Shown here one piece after another: positions 33,779-43,080 of a stretch of 64,000 nt of DNA. The stretch comes from Xanthomarina sp. F1114 (lineage in GTDB: Bacteria; Bacteroidota; Bacteroidia; Flavobacteriales; Flavobacteriaceae), in NCBI RefSeq assembly GCF_026410255.1, contig NZ_JAPMLL010000003.1, forward strand, positions 62,001 to 126,000. The letters run 5' to 3'. Below the pieces are notes generated by a model, which had not been told where the DNA came from, searched no databases, and saw only the letters and a program-made list of their open reading frames with translations. The position numbers and the translations under genes are program-made. Each line of letters opens with the position of its first letter. Within the stretch, counting starts at the first letter, position 1.

Positions 33779-34051
33779 TTAAAAGTCTTGATTTTGGTTT
33801 AGGATTCTATAAACTATAATGTTATTGTTTTCCTTAACTCTATAGTGGATCGTATAATTAAAATGCTCAAATTTGATAATCCTTACAGCCTTGTATCGCT
33901 CTTGAAAAGCTCTGGGCATAGAAATTATTAACCTTAATTGATTAACCAGATCATCTAAAAACTCCTCTTCTCTGTTAATTAATTTAAAATAACATTGAGC
34001 ACGATACAACTCTAGTTTCGCCTCTTCCGAAAATTCATAATTTTCTTCCAT
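33779..34051 (-). CDS. RelE/ParE-family toxin
   Basis: A 90-residue protein of the RelE/ParE fold. It has the ParE-like opening FSEEAKLELYRAQCYFKLI, a basic central strand FQERYKAVRIIKFEHFNYTIHYRV and a short end VYRILNQNQDF. ParE proteins poison gyrase and RelE proteins cut mRNA; the sequence suits the ParE-like plasmid-stabilisation subgroup more, but the target cannot be decided. The antitoxin-like gene overlaps its start by 17 bp. Its stop codon is directly followed, in frame, by the DUF1697 start. Confidence 0.82.
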   Translation of the reverse strand: MEENYEFSEEAKLELYRAQCYFKLINREEEFLDDLVNQLRLIISMPRAFQERYKAVRIIKFEHFNYTIHYRVKENNNIIVYRILNQNQDF

Positions 34052-34286
34052 ACTCTTTAAGAACTTGATCGAATGAATATGTTTTCAACAATCCTTTTTC
34101 ATCTCGCTCAATCATATCATCAATCATTGCTTTATACGCTTCAGACGGTTCACTATAGCGCATAGCAGTGTTTTCCAAAGTATATTCTAGATAGTTTTTT
34201 AGCGAACGCTTTTGAAGTTTTGCTTGCTTTTCGAGGATTTCGATGGCTTTATTATCTAATTCGATTAACTTTTTTGTCTTTCCCAT
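34035..34286 (-). CDS. Antitoxin-like protein of a RelE/ParE pair
   Basis: An 83-residue charged, helical protein. The first half (LIELDNKAIEILEKQAKLQKRSLKNYLEYTLEN) looks like a ribbon-helix-helix-type DNA-binding domain, the second half a toxin-wrapping tail ending TYSFDQVLKEYGRKL. The order antitoxin then toxin with a 17-bp overlap is typical of type II toxin-antitoxin pairs. The gene is preceded by a short AT-rich stretch (TATATA repeats) that should hold the promoter, which such proteins usually repress. Confidence 0.78.
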   Translation of the reverse strand: MGKTKKLIELDNKAIEILEKQAKLQKRSLKNYLEYTLENTAMRYSEPSEAYKAMIDDMIERDEKGLLKTYSFDQVLKEYGRKL

Positions 34287-34325
34287 AATACATAAATCAT
34301 ATATAGTAAATATATATAAAATATA

Positions 34326-35537
34326 TTAATTACATATAGACTTAGCCACAATAAAAGCACCTGTCCAGGCGTTCTGAAAATTAAAACCTCCAGTAACAGC
34401 GTCTATATTGAGGACTTCTCCTGCTAAATAAAGATTTTTATGACGTTTACTTTCAAAGGTTTTAAAATTGATTTCTTTTAAATCGACACCTCCAGCTGTA
34501 ACAAATTCTTCTTTAAAAGTACTTTTTCCATCTACCTGAAAAACAGCTTGTGTTAATTGTGACGCTAAGTTTTCTAATTGCTGTTTGTTTAAATCGGCCC
34601 AACGTGTGTTCTTATCCATTTTAGAAGCTAAAACTAACTTATGCCATAAGCGCTTGGGCAGTTCAAACTGAGTGGATTTAAAAACAGTTTTCTTAGCTAG
34701 ATCCTGTTTTAATTCTTTTAACCTTTCCATACAATCTTCTAAAGATTGCCTGATAAAATTAATTTCAATTTCAAATTTATATTGCTGTTTTGCCAATTCA
34801 ATGGCTCCAAAAGCTGATAGTTTTAAAATAGCTGGAGCGCTCATTCCTACGTGGGTAATAAGCAAAGGACCTTCACTCCATAAATCTGTTCCTAACACTT
34901 TAACCTCAACATTTAAAGCTACCACTCCGGGAATATCTTTAATCCGTTCGTCTTTTATATCGAAAGTAAAAAGTGAAGGAACCGGTTGAATGATGCTGTG
35001 TCCCAAATTTTCAAGTAGTTTCCATATTTTTGGATTGCTTCCGGTAGCTATAACCAGTTTTTCAGCAGAAAAAGTCCCTTGTGATGTTTCTAAATTCCAA
35101 AGTGAGTCTTTTTTGCTTACGGTTTTTAAAGCATGATTATACAAAACCTCAACTTTGAATTTCTCTGCTTCAGTTAAAAAACAATCTATAATTGTTTGAG
35201 ACGAATTAGACTCTGGAAACATTCTACCATCTTCTTCAATTTTTAAAAGAACACCTCGTTTTTCAAACCATTCAATGGTATCTCCTGTCATAAATTGATG
35301 AAAAGGACCTAACAATTCCTTGTCACCTCGTGGGTAATTTAAAACTAACTCTTGTGGAATAAATTCGGCGTGTGTTACATTGCAGCGTCCGCCTCCAGAA
35401 ATCTTCACCTTTTGTAAACCTTCTTTTCCACGTTCTAGTATGGCAACACTTAACTTCTGGTTTTGTTCAGCAATATTAATTGCTGCAAAAAATCCAGCTG
35501 CGCCTCCTCCAATTATAATGACATCTTTTTTAATCAT
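34326..35537 (-). CDS. HI0933/BaiN-family FAD-dependent oxidoreductase
   Basis: A 403-residue flavoprotein of the HI0933 group (TIGR00275 type). The FAD motif IIIGGGAAGFFAAI is at the N-terminus, followed by the family stretch KVKISGGGRCNVTHAE, and near the end FVTAGGVDLKEI and GEVLNIDAVTGGFNFQNAW. Members are often annotated as aminoacetone oxidase-like or BaiN-like; the physiological substrate is unknown for most. It overlaps the glycerophosphodiesterase gene by 4 bp. Confidence 0.9.
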   Translation of the reverse strand: MIKKDVIIIGGGAAGFFAAINIAEQNQKLSVAILERGKEGLQKVKISGGGRCNVTHAEFIPQELVLNYPRGDKELLGPFHQFMTGDTIEWFEKRGVLLKIEEDGRMFPESNSSQTIIDCFLTEAEKFKVEVLYNHALKTVSKKDSLWNLETSQGTFSAEKLVIATGSNPKIWKLLENLGHSIIQPVPSLFTFDIKDERIKDIPGVVALNVEVKVLGTDLWSEGPLLITHVGMSAPAILKLSAFGAIELAKQQYKFEIEINFIRQSLEDCMERLKELKQDLAKKTVFKSTQFELPKRLWHKLVLASKMDKNTRWADLNKQQLENLASQLTQAVFQVDGKSTFKEEFVTAGGVDLKEINFKTFESKRHKNLYLAGEVLNIDAVTGGFNFQNAWTGAFIVAKSICN

Positions 35538-36223
35538 AATCTATCTGGAACATCCGATATTATACCATCTACTCCATAACTCTTCATACGTTTTATAGTT
35601 TTTTCGTCGTTAACAGTCCAGGTAAACACTTTAAAACCTTCGGTTTGTGCACGATGGACATTTTCTTTTGTCAGTAAAGCAAAATTAGGGTGAATAGCTA
35701 CGGCCCTGATGGTTTCTGCAAACTCTAAAGCTTCAGTAACACTGGCTTTAGTTAATACCCCTAAAGGAATATTCTTGTCTATTTTATAAATTTCTTCAAG
35801 CTCTAAATGCTGAAAACTAGACACAAGAAAATCGCTGTATTTCCAGTCTTTTTCTTTAATATATTTTTGAATGACTTCCGAAGTTTTTAACGCCGTATGT
35901 CTTCCTTTTAATTCAATATTTAAAAAGCATTTTTTATCAATTAAATCGAGTACTTCTTCTAAAGTTGGAATTGAAAATTGGTTATTTATTTTTAAAAGTT
36001 TTAATTCTGAAAGCGATTGTTTTCCAACTTCACCTGCTCCATTAGTCATTCTATCTAAAGTGAAATCATGAAAAACAACTAACTCGCCCGATGCACATAT
36101 ATGCACGTCTATTTCAATACCATCCACCTCAAAATCCATAGCTTTTTTTATGGCTTCCAATGTATTTTCTGCTATATATCCTTTAGCACCACGATGACCA
36201 ATTTTTAAACAAGAATCCGCCAT
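35534..36223 (-). CDS. Glycerophosphodiester phosphodiesterase
   Basis: A 229-residue TIM-barrel enzyme without signal peptide. The catalytic His pair and acids are visible: KIGHRGAKGYIAENTLEA, DGIEIDVHICASGELVVFHD and the late VFTWTVND. It hydrolyses glycerophosphodiesters to glycerol-3-phosphate and an alcohol. It is 1 bp from the thioesterase gene and overlaps the flavoprotein gene, so three genes form one unit, presumably with lipid turnover as a partial theme. Confidence 0.92.
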   Translation of the reverse strand: MADSCLKIGHRGAKGYIAENTLEAIKKAMDFEVDGIEIDVHICASGELVVFHDFTLDRMTNGAGEVGKQSLSELKLLKINNQFSIPTLEEVLDLIDKKCFLNIELKGRHTALKTSEVIQKYIKEKDWKYSDFLVSSFQHLELEEIYKIDKNIPLGVLTKASVTEALEFAETIRAVAIHPNFALLTKENVHRAQTEGFKVFTWTVNDEKTIKRMKSYGVDGIISDVPDRL

Positions 36224-36224
36224 T

Positions 36225-37091
36225 TTACTTTATTATTGGGCGCATTAATCCTTCTTGAGCTACAGAAGCCACGAGTTTACCATCTCTTGTGTAAATATTT
36301 CCTCTAGCAAATCCTCTGGCATTACTAGTACTTGGAGACTCTAAGGAGAAAAGCATCCAATCGTCTAAATCGAAATCCCGAAAATACCACATGGAATGAT
36401 CTAAACTCGCTGTTTGTAAATTCCCCCAATGTGCTTTGCTTGCATGCGGATGCAGTGCTACTGATAAAATATTATAATCGGAAATATACGTTAGAATCTG
36501 CTGTTTTGTTGGCAAATCTAATTTTGAAGAGTCTCCTTTTAACTTAAACCAAACATTTGTACTTGGTGGCAAGTCTTTTTTCTCAAAAGGATTCATTATT
36601 TCCGTAGGCTTAAACTCTACTGGCCTAGGAATTTCCAAAAAGATTTTTGTTCTTGTTGGTAACATACTTCCATATTGTTCCAATATATCGCTCCAACTAG
36701 CTAAATTTTCCGGAAGAGGCACATTTGCATTCATTGCAATTTGGTGCTCATAACCCTTTTCTTCTTTATGAAAGGAAGCCGATAATATAAAAATAACCTT
36801 ATCTTTTTGACTAGCTGTAACACGTCTTACCGAAAAGCTACCACCATCCCTCATGGCGCTTACCTTATAATCTATAGGCTGTTTTAAATCTCCTGCCTCT
36901 AAAAAATACGCGTGCATAGAATTCAAAATCCTATTGTTAGTTATGGTTCTATAGGCTGCATTTATTGATTGCGCCAAAACCTGCCCTCCAAAAACATTAG
37001 GACTCCCAACGGTTTCGTTTGCTCCTTCAAAATGATTTTCAGAACGTTGTTCTAAAATTAAAATATCTAATAAATCGTTTACAGATGTCAT
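36225..37091 (-). CDS. tesB: Acyl-CoA thioesterase II
   Basis: A 288-residue double hot-dog thioesterase. NVFGGQVLAQSINAA, the DGGSFSVRR motif and the second-half ATASLDHSMWYF-like segment (here LQTASLDHSMWYFR) with RGNIYTRDGKLVASVAQEG are characteristic of TesB. The catalytic Asp lies in the SLDHSMW segment. It hydrolyses acyl-CoA to free fatty acid and CoA in the cytoplasm. It is the first gene of a three-gene unit. Confidence 0.93.
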   Translation of the reverse strand: MTSVNDLLDILILEQRSENHFEGANETVGSPNVFGGQVLAQSINAAYRTITNNRILNSMHAYFLEAGDLKQPIDYKVSAMRDGGSFSVRRVTASQKDKVIFILSASFHKEEKGYEHQIAMNANVPLPENLASWSDILEQYGSMLPTRTKIFLEIPRPVEFKPTEIMNPFEKKDLPPSTNVWFKLKGDSSKLDLPTKQQILTYISDYNILSVALHPHASKAHWGNLQTASLDHSMWYFRDFDLDDWMLFSLESPSTSNARGFARGNIYTRDGKLVASVAQEGLMRPIIK

Positions 37092-37143
37092 AAATAATGG
37101 AATTAATTACTATAATATATCAAAACTATTAAATTCATTTTTG

Positions 37144-37172
37144 GGTTGGTCTTATTTTTATAATTAGTTTTG
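37144..37172 (+). promoter_or_regulatory. Possible promoter of the 37200 lipoprotein gene
   Basis: TAGTTTTG at 37165-37172 matches the TAnnTTTG element; TTG triplets lie 16 and 21 bp upstream, neither at the ideal 19. The start codon is 28 bp downstream. Confidence 0.45.
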
Positions 37173-37199
37173 AATATTATCTAATTTTTTTACAGTTTC

Positions 37200-38012
37200 A
37201 TGATTCGTAAAACGATTTTTATTTTATTTTCCTTCCTCTTACTTTCTTCTTGCCATAAAGGTCGTTTAAATAGAATAGGAAGCTTTCCATTATCTTTAAA
37301 AGAATCGTCGGCAGCCGAAAAAGTTATAGGCTCTCCGCTTATTTGGACTATTGAAGATTCTAGAAACCCAACCGTACTTTTTGGTGTAAATGAAGATGGA
37401 AATATTGAAAGAGAAATTAAGGTTATTAATGCCACAAATAACGATTGGGAAGACTTAACAAGTGATGCTTCAGGAGACATCTATATTGGCGATTTTGGCA
37501 ATAATAGAAAGGACAGAGATTCTTTTATTATTTATAAAATTTCAAATTTTAAAAACATAAAACAACATGCCATTGCGGAGTTGATAATATTTAATCTTCC
37601 GCCAGATGTGGGAGTTCTTAATTTTGAATCTTTCTTTATCTACAAGAAACACTTTTATCTTATAAATAAGAAAAAGAAAAATACCATGCTTTTTAAAGTT
37701 CCTAACCGTATTGGAAATCATACTGCTGAATACGTTTGTAGCTTTAATCTTGAAAGTGAAAATCAGAAAATTACTTCGGCAGACATCAGTAAAGATGGCA
37801 AAACTATTGTTCTACTAAATAGTAATATGCTTTGGAAAATAACCGATTTTAATACAGGTGATTTTTGCAATGCGACTATTGAAAGTATAGCACTTAATCA
37901 TTTTTCGCAAAAAGAAGGGGTTTGTTTTAAAGATGAAAACACTGTTTATATAACAGACGAACGAGTTTGGTTTATAGGCGGTAATATTTATTCCATTAAT
38001 ATTAGTGATTAA
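37200..38012 (+). CDS. Putative lipoprotein, beta-propeller-like
   Basis: A 270-residue protein with a short signal peptide and lipobox Leu-Leu-Ser-Ser-Cys (Cys18). The mature part has repeated short blade-like segments such as [35 protein letters not shown] and [15 protein letters not shown], suggestive of a beta-propeller. After the Cys come His, Lys, Gly and Arg, so the acidic surface-export signal of the 299-4888 group is absent and a periplasm-facing location is likely. Function unknown. It ends overlapping the convergent OsmC-fusion gene. Confidence 0.75.
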   Translation: MIRKTIFILFSFLLLSSCHKGRLNRIGSFPLSLKESSAAEKVIGSPLIWTIEDSRNPTVLFGVNEDGNIEREIKVINATNNDWEDLTSDASGDIYIGDFGNNRKDRDSFIIYKISNFKNIKQHAIAELIIFNLPPDVGVLNFESFFIYKKHFYLINKKKKNTMLFKVPNRIGNHTAEYVCSFNLESENQKITSADISKDGKTIVLLNSNMLWKITDFNTGDFCNATIESIALNHFSQKEGVCFKDENTVYITDERVWFIGGNIYSINISD

Positions 38013-39229
38013 TTTAACAACTCCGTTTCAATAATAATTTCACTTTGAAGTGATTTATGCACAGGACATTTAGATGCTATTTCTTTAAGTCTTTGTTTTT
38101 GAGTCTCGTCTAAATTTCCAATAAATTTCAATCTCTTTTGAAGATGGTCTATTCGCATTGGTTTTTCAACATCAAGCATTAAATCATCACTATGTTTTTT
38201 TGAATAGGTTATGTATGCAAAAACCTCTTGTAAATCCCATTTCTTGCGTTCTGCATAAAGTTTTAAAGTCATTACTGTGCAAGCGGCAAGCCCTGCGCTT
38301 AAAAAATCATAAGGTGATGGTCCAAAATCATCCCCGCCAACACTTTCAGGTTCATCTGCAAGAAAATGATGTTTTTTAGTTTGAATTGAGGTAGTAAAGT
38401 TATCTTCTGTCAAATTTAAATGTGCTACTAACTGCTCTCCTTCGGTAGACAACATATCATTATCTGTGGCATTAAAATAGCGATCTCCCCAAGAACCAAC
38501 CATATGCCCCACATACATACTATCCTGTTTATTTGAAAGCAGATGATCTGCCTGATCAAGACTTATAAAGCTTTTTGGATGGTGTGCATCGAGATACAGT
38601 TTCTGTGCATTTTCAATACCAACAATATTATCAAAAGGTGCGTGCATAATCAATAGTGGCTTGCGTAAATTTTTGGTAATTTCTGGTAAATTTGTTTTAC
38701 TAAAATCTTCAACAAACTCTTGATTGATTTTAAACGGTCTTCCCCCAATATTAATTTCTACTTCTCCTTTTTCTCTAACCTCATCGATACCATGGGAAAA
38801 CAAATGTGTGACATGATCTATTGTAGCTGGTGCTCCAACAGTTGCAACTGCTTTCACATTATCGAGTTTCGAGGCAGCAACAATAACAGCTGCGCCACCT
38901 AAAGAATGTCCAACTAGTAAACCTGGTGCTTCGTAATTTTCTTTAAGAAAATCGCTTACTGCTAACAAATCACCAACATTTGCAGAAAAGTGGCTTTCAG
39001 AAAATTTACCTTCACTCTTTCCTAATCCTGTAAAATCAAAACGTACAACACCAAATCCATGATTAGTAAGAGATCTACTAATGTTTTTTACAGCATTAAA
39101 ATTACTGTTACAAGTAAAACAATGTGCGAAAATGGCATAATGATTGGGTTTTTGATTAGCAGGCAATTCCAAATATGCTTGCAATTGATGACCTTTTTTG
39201 TTCTGAATATTGAGTTTTATTGTATGCAT
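38009..39229 (-). CDS. Bifunctional alpha/beta hydrolase / OsmC family protein
   Basis: A 406-residue fusion. Residues 1 to about 255 are an alpha/beta hydrolase with [10 protein letters not shown], a nucleophile elbow VGHSLGGAA and a late DQADHLL. Residues about 265-406 are an OsmC/Ohr-type domain with [34 protein letters not shown] (redox Cys in AACT) and a second Cys in KCPVHKSL. OsmC domains reduce organic hydroperoxides. This fusion is common in Bacteroidota. It sits near MsrA and MsrB, which fits oxidative-damage defence. Confidence 0.92.
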   Translation of the reverse strand: MHTIKLNIQNKKGHQLQAYLELPANQKPNHYAIFAHCFTCNSNFNAVKNISRSLTNHGFGVVRFDFTGLGKSEGKFSESHFSANVGDLLAVSDFLKENYEAPGLLVGHSLGGAAVIVAASKLDNVKAVATVGAPATIDHVTHLFSHGIDEVREKGEVEINIGGRPFKINQEFVEDFSKTNLPEITKNLRKPLLIMHAPFDNIVGIENAQKLYLDAHHPKSFISLDQADHLLSNKQDSMYVGHMVGSWGDRYFNATDNDMLSTEGEQLVAHLNLTEDNFTTSIQTKKHHFLADEPESVGGDDFGPSPYDFLSAGLAACTVMTLKLYAERKKWDLQEVFAYITYSKKHSDDLMLDVEKPMRIDHLQKRLKFIGNLDETQKQRLKEIASKCPVHKSLQSEIIIETELLN

Positions 39230-39252
39230 CTTTTCTGTGATATATTATTGTA

Positions 39253-39798
39253 TTATACAGCTTTCAACTTGTCTGCATGTAATTTACGAAGTTTTGCCAA
39301 TTTTGGGGTAATTACAAAAGTACAATAGCCTTGTTCTTTATTATTTCTGTAGTAGTCTTGATGATCATTTTCAGCTTCATAAAAAATGTTTAGCTTACTT
39401 AATTCAGTTACTATTTCATTTTCAAAATACGGAGCTAATTCCTTAAAAACAGTTTCAGCTACTTCTTTTTGGTCTTGATTATGATAGTAAATTACAGATC
39501 TATATTGAGTTCCTCTATCTCCACCTTGTCGATTTAAAGTTGTAGGATCATGGGTTGTCATAAAAATGATTAAAATATCTTTATATGAAATAACTCCAGC
39601 ATCAAAAGTTACTTGAATAACTTCGGCATGACCTGTTAAACCAGAACAAACCTCTCTATATGTTGGTTTTCCGGGAGCATTTCCACCGGAATATCCAGAA
39701 ACTACTTTCTCAACTCCTTTCACCTCCTGGAATACGGCTTCTGTACACCAAAAGCAACCTCCACCAAACGTAGCAATTTCAATATTTTTATTAGTCAT
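39253..39798 (-). CDS. msrA: Peptide-methionine (S)-S-oxide reductase MsrA
   Basis: A 181-residue enzyme that repairs methionine-(S)-sulfoxide. The active-site motif GGGCFWC is complete with catalytic Cys15, followed by GVEKVVSGYSGG, GHAEVIQV and FMTTHDPTTLNRQGGDRGTQYRS. There is no signal peptide, so it acts in the cytoplasm. It overlaps msrB by 8 bp and they form one operon. Confidence 0.96.
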   Translation of the reverse strand: MTNKNIEIATFGGGCFWCTEAVFQEVKGVEKVVSGYSGGNAPGKPTYREVCSGLTGHAEVIQVTFDAGVISYKDILIIFMTTHDPTTLNRQGGDRGTQYRSVIYYHNQDQKEVAETVFKELAPYFENEIVTELSKLNIFYEAENDHQDYYRNNKEQGYCTFVITPKLAKLRKLHADKLKAV

Positions 39799-40246
39799 TT
39801 ATCTCCCTTTCTAATAGTATAGACTCAGAATTCACACAATATCTCAGTCCACTTGGTTCCGGACCATCTGGAAAAACATGTCCTAAATGCGCATCGCAAG
39901 TATTACACATAACCTCTACGCGAACCATACCAAATGTAGAGTCCTTTTCATATTTAATGGCGTTTGGTTTAATTGGTTGTGTAAAACTTGGCCATCCAGA
40001 ACTCGATTCAAATTTTATAGTAGAATCAAATAAAGGTGTATGACAACAGAGACAGTTATACTTTCCTGCTTCATGTGCAGAACAAAGCGCTCCACTATGT
40101 GGGGCCTCGGTTCCTTTTTGCCTTGTAATTCTATACTGCTCTGGACTTAGCTGAGCTTGCCATTCGGCATCAGATTTCTCCACACGTTTGTCTGGTGTTG
40201 GATTTCCTTTTACCGAAAAATTAATAATATCTTTCCAAGTTAACAT
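39791..40246 (-). CDS. msrB: Peptide-methionine (R)-S-oxide reductase MsrB
   Basis: A 151-residue enzyme that repairs methionine-(R)-sulfoxide. Two zinc-binding pairs are visible (CLCC and CNTC), then HLGHVFPDGPEPSGLRYCVNSES with catalytic Cys137. The second conserved Cys used for recycling is in the SGALCSAHEAG region. No signal peptide. It is the first gene of the msrB-msrA pair; overlap with msrA is 8 bp. Confidence 0.95.
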   Translation of the reverse strand: MLTWKDIINFSVKGNPTPDKRVEKSDAEWQAQLSPEQYRITRQKGTEAPHSGALCSAHEAGKYNCLCCHTPLFDSTIKFESSSGWPSFTQPIKPNAIKYEKDSTFGMVRVEVMCNTCDAHLGHVFPDGPEPSGLRYCVNSESILLEREIND

Positions 40247-40408
40247 AATAGCTTTCCTTTCTTATTATTTAATAAAATGTTTTTTTGACCTTTTGTTAGT
40301 CGGTAGTTTAGTTGCTAACTTACATTATAAAAACACGGATAAACATGTTTTTTAAACGGTTTTTTTGTAAAAATATAGATTGAATTAGGGATGTATTACC
40401 AGCTATTT

Positions 40409-41413
40409 TTATTCATGATCAAACTCTAAAATATCTTTAGAGTTAAATCCAATATTAATTGTGTCTGCAACATTTTTATCTTGAGTCATTACTGATAATT
40501 GCTCACCCGACTCTAACTTTAACAGTAATTGGGTAGAATCTCCCAGTTCAACCTTTTTAACAACTTCAGCTCTAGTTATATATTCACAATGAGGGTCGTT
40601 GGCAGAAGGGTTCACTTTAATTTTTTCGTTTCTAATAGCATGACAACAAGATTCCTTTAAAGGACAACTAAAAGCAGTTTGTAGGTTTTTATTAATATGG
40701 ATAGTGCTTCCAAATAATGAAGCTACATATAAGGTGTTTGGCTTTACATATAGGTTTGCTGCTGCATCTTTTTGAACGACTTTACCATTTTGTAAAATTA
40801 AGATTTCATCGGCTACAGAAAGCGCATCTTGAGTGTCGTGAGTAACAAACAGTACGGTAACTTCCGTCTTTTTTATAATATCGAATACTTCATTTCTTAA
40901 CTGCGTACGCAACATGGCGTCTAGGTTACTAAAAGGCTCATCTAAAATCAATAATGAGGGTTTTGGTGCAAGTGCTCTAGCTAATGCCACACGTTGTTGT
41001 TGTCCTCCCGACAGCTGATGCGGGTATCGTTTTCCCATATTGCTCAAACCTACCAAATCGAGCATTTCTTGTGCTCTTTCTTTTTTATTCTTTAGTTTTG
41101 AGATACCATATAACACATTATCCAAAATTGTTAGATGTGGAAAAAGTGCATATTCTTGAAAAACCAATCCAATTTTTCTTTTCTCTGGCTGAACAAACTT
41201 ATCCAACGATGCAATTACTTTATCACCTAATGAAATACTTCCATGATCTGGCCTTTCAAGTCCGGCAATTAAACGAACCAATGTAGTTTTTCCACTTCCA
41301 CTCTCTCCTACAATTGCACACACATGTCCTGCTTTTAAATCGAAAGTAACATCTTCTAAGGCGTAATTTTTGCCCTTATCAAAACTTTTAGAAAGAGAAT
41401 CTATTGTTAACAT
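40409..41413 (-). CDS. Fe(III) ABC transporter ATP-binding protein
   Basis: A 334-residue ABC ATPase. Walker A is VGESGSGKTT, the signature is LSGGQQQRVALARAL, Walker B LLILDEPFSNLDA and the switch His in FVTHDTQDALS. The C-terminal 100 residues form a TOBE-type domain and include three Cys, two adjacent plus one near (SCPLKESCCHAI), reminiscent of regulatory or metal-sensing sites. It energises the permease encoded 2 bp upstream. FbpC/FutC-type ferric iron import is the best fit. Confidence 0.9.
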   Translation of the reverse strand: MLTIDSLSKSFDKGKNYALEDVTFDLKAGHVCAIVGESGSGKTTLVRLIAGLERPDHGSISLGDKVIASLDKFVQPEKRKIGLVFQEYALFPHLTILDNVLYGISKLKNKKERAQEMLDLVGLSNMGKRYPHQLSGGQQQRVALARALAPKPSLLILDEPFSNLDAMLRTQLRNEVFDIIKKTEVTVLFVTHDTQDALSVADEILILQNGKVVQKDAAANLYVKPNTLYVASLFGSTIHINKNLQTAFSCPLKESCCHAIRNEKIKVNPSANDPHCEYITRAEVVKKVELGDSTQLLLKLESGEQLSVMTQDKNVADTINIGFNSKDILEFDHE

Positions 41414-41415
41414 GG

Positions 41416-43080
41416 TTATTTTTTAATCAATAATTTATTTAAAAATATCACAGGAATCATAGCTGTAAAGATAATAAAAAGAGATGGAATGGATGCTTCC
41501 ATGACCATTTCATCGCTTGCATATTCGAATGCTTTAACTGCTAAAGTATCAATATGATAAGGTTTCAGGATTAATGTTAACGGCAATTCTTTCATGACAT
41601 CAATAAAAACCAGAATTACAGCACTAAAAACGCCCGTTTTAATTAGGGGGAATTCAATCTTAAAAAATGTTTTTAAATTTCCTACCCCTAGAACTTTAGA
41701 GGAATCTGGAATAGAGCTATCTACTTTTAGCGCTGTAGATTCTATGGGATTATATGCCACAGCCAAGAATCTAACGGCATACGCATATAAAAGAGCTATT
41801 AAAGTTCCATTAATAATTAAGCCCGAATCGATTCCGAAATTTCCAAACATTTTAATTAGCCATTTATCTAAGGCTAGAGTAGGAATCATAATACCAATGG
41901 CAATTACAGCACCTGGAATAGCATATCCCAGAACTCCGACTCTTGCAATATTTTTAATGGAAAGAAGCGTACTCCATTTAGAAAAATAAATTAATAAAAG
42001 CGCAAAGAAAACTGTAATAATTGCGGAGGTTATAGCAATTCCAAAACTTTGAAGAGAAATAATGAGAAACTGCATATCAAAAACAGTCGATGCCGTTAAT
42101 ACTGCCCAATAAATTAACTGAGTTACAGGTAAAACAAACCCTAAAAAAACAGGCAAAAATACGACAGAAAAAATAAGCCATTGCATAGATTTTTTAGGCC
42201 TTTTACGTTGAATTTGGGTACTATTTGTTTTGGAAGAAGAAAACTTAACCTTCCGTACTTGCCATTTTTCAAAAAGAATTAATGCGAAAATAATAAGGAT
42301 TAATAAGGCTGATAAATATACGGCAGTTTCAGGTTCTTCCAGAGAAAACCACGATCTAAATATACCTGTAGTAAATGTGTTTACCCCGTAATAACTGGCT
42401 GCCCCATAATCGTTAAGAACTTCCATTAAAACCAAGACTAAACCTGCAACAATAGCAGGTCGAGCTAATGGTAACATGAGTCTGAAAAACGTTTTTCCTT
42501 CTCCTACACCTAGCATTTTAGATGCTTCCAAAAGATTATTAGCTTGATTAAGAAAAAATGCTCTTGCACTAACATATACATAAGGAAATAGAGAGATACT
42601 CAACACGAATGCGAGTCCGGCTCTATTCATAATATCGATTCTAATAAAATCTAAATTCAGTTGTCTAAATAGTAAGTTCATGCTTCCACCGTAATCGAAA
42701 ATCCCGGCATAAGCATAGCCAACAATATAAGAAGGAATGGCTAAAGGCAGAATTAACAACCATTCCATTTGTTGACGCAAAGGGAAATTGAAGCGCGATA
42801 CAAGCCATGCCGAAGAAACCCCTAAGATTAAAACTAGAATACTACAAAGGAAGACAAGATACAAAGAGTTGCCTATATATTCTGGTAATAGGTATCTAAC
42901 AATATGACTCCACGTTTCACCTGGACCAGAAAACAGCTCTACCCCAATAAATATAATAGGTAAAGCCAAGAAAAAAACAATGGCCAGTGTAAATACTGAC
43001 CATCTGTTACTGTCTCTTTTAAGTCTTTTTAGCCTAGTTTTTAAAGAGAAAGCCTCATTTTTATTTCCAACTTGTTTCAT
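41416..43080 (-). CDS. Fe(III) ABC transporter permease, fused double domain
   Basis: A 554-residue permease with about twelve membrane segments in two halves, each with an EAA loop (EASKMLGVGEGKTFFRLMLPLARPAIVAG in the first, SKVLGVGNLKTFFKIEFPLIKTG in the second). This is the FbpB/FutB architecture for ferric iron. ATG 43080 is preferred to TTG 43083. Its start overlaps the end of the binding-protein gene by 20 bp. Confidence 0.9.
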   Translation of the reverse strand: MKQVGNKNEAFSLKTRLKRLKRDSNRWSVFTLAIVFFLALPIIFIGVELFSGPGETWSHIVRYLLPEYIGNSLYLVFLCSILVLILGVSSAWLVSRFNFPLRQQMEWLLILPLAIPSYIVGYAYAGIFDYGGSMNLLFRQLNLDFIRIDIMNRAGLAFVLSISLFPYVYVSARAFFLNQANNLLEASKMLGVGEGKTFFRLMLPLARPAIVAGLVLVLMEVLNDYGAASYYGVNTFTTGIFRSWFSLEEPETAVYLSALLILIIFALILFEKWQVRKVKFSSSKTNSTQIQRKRPKKSMQWLIFSVVFLPVFLGFVLPVTQLIYWAVLTASTVFDMQFLIISLQSFGIAITSAIITVFFALLLIYFSKWSTLLSIKNIARVGVLGYAIPGAVIAIGIMIPTLALDKWLIKMFGNFGIDSGLIINGTLIALLYAYAVRFLAVAYNPIESTALKVDSSIPDSSKVLGVGNLKTFFKIEFPLIKTGVFSAVILVFIDVMKELPLTLILKPYHIDTLAVKAFEYASDEMVMEASIPSLFIIFTAMIPVIFLNKLLIKK

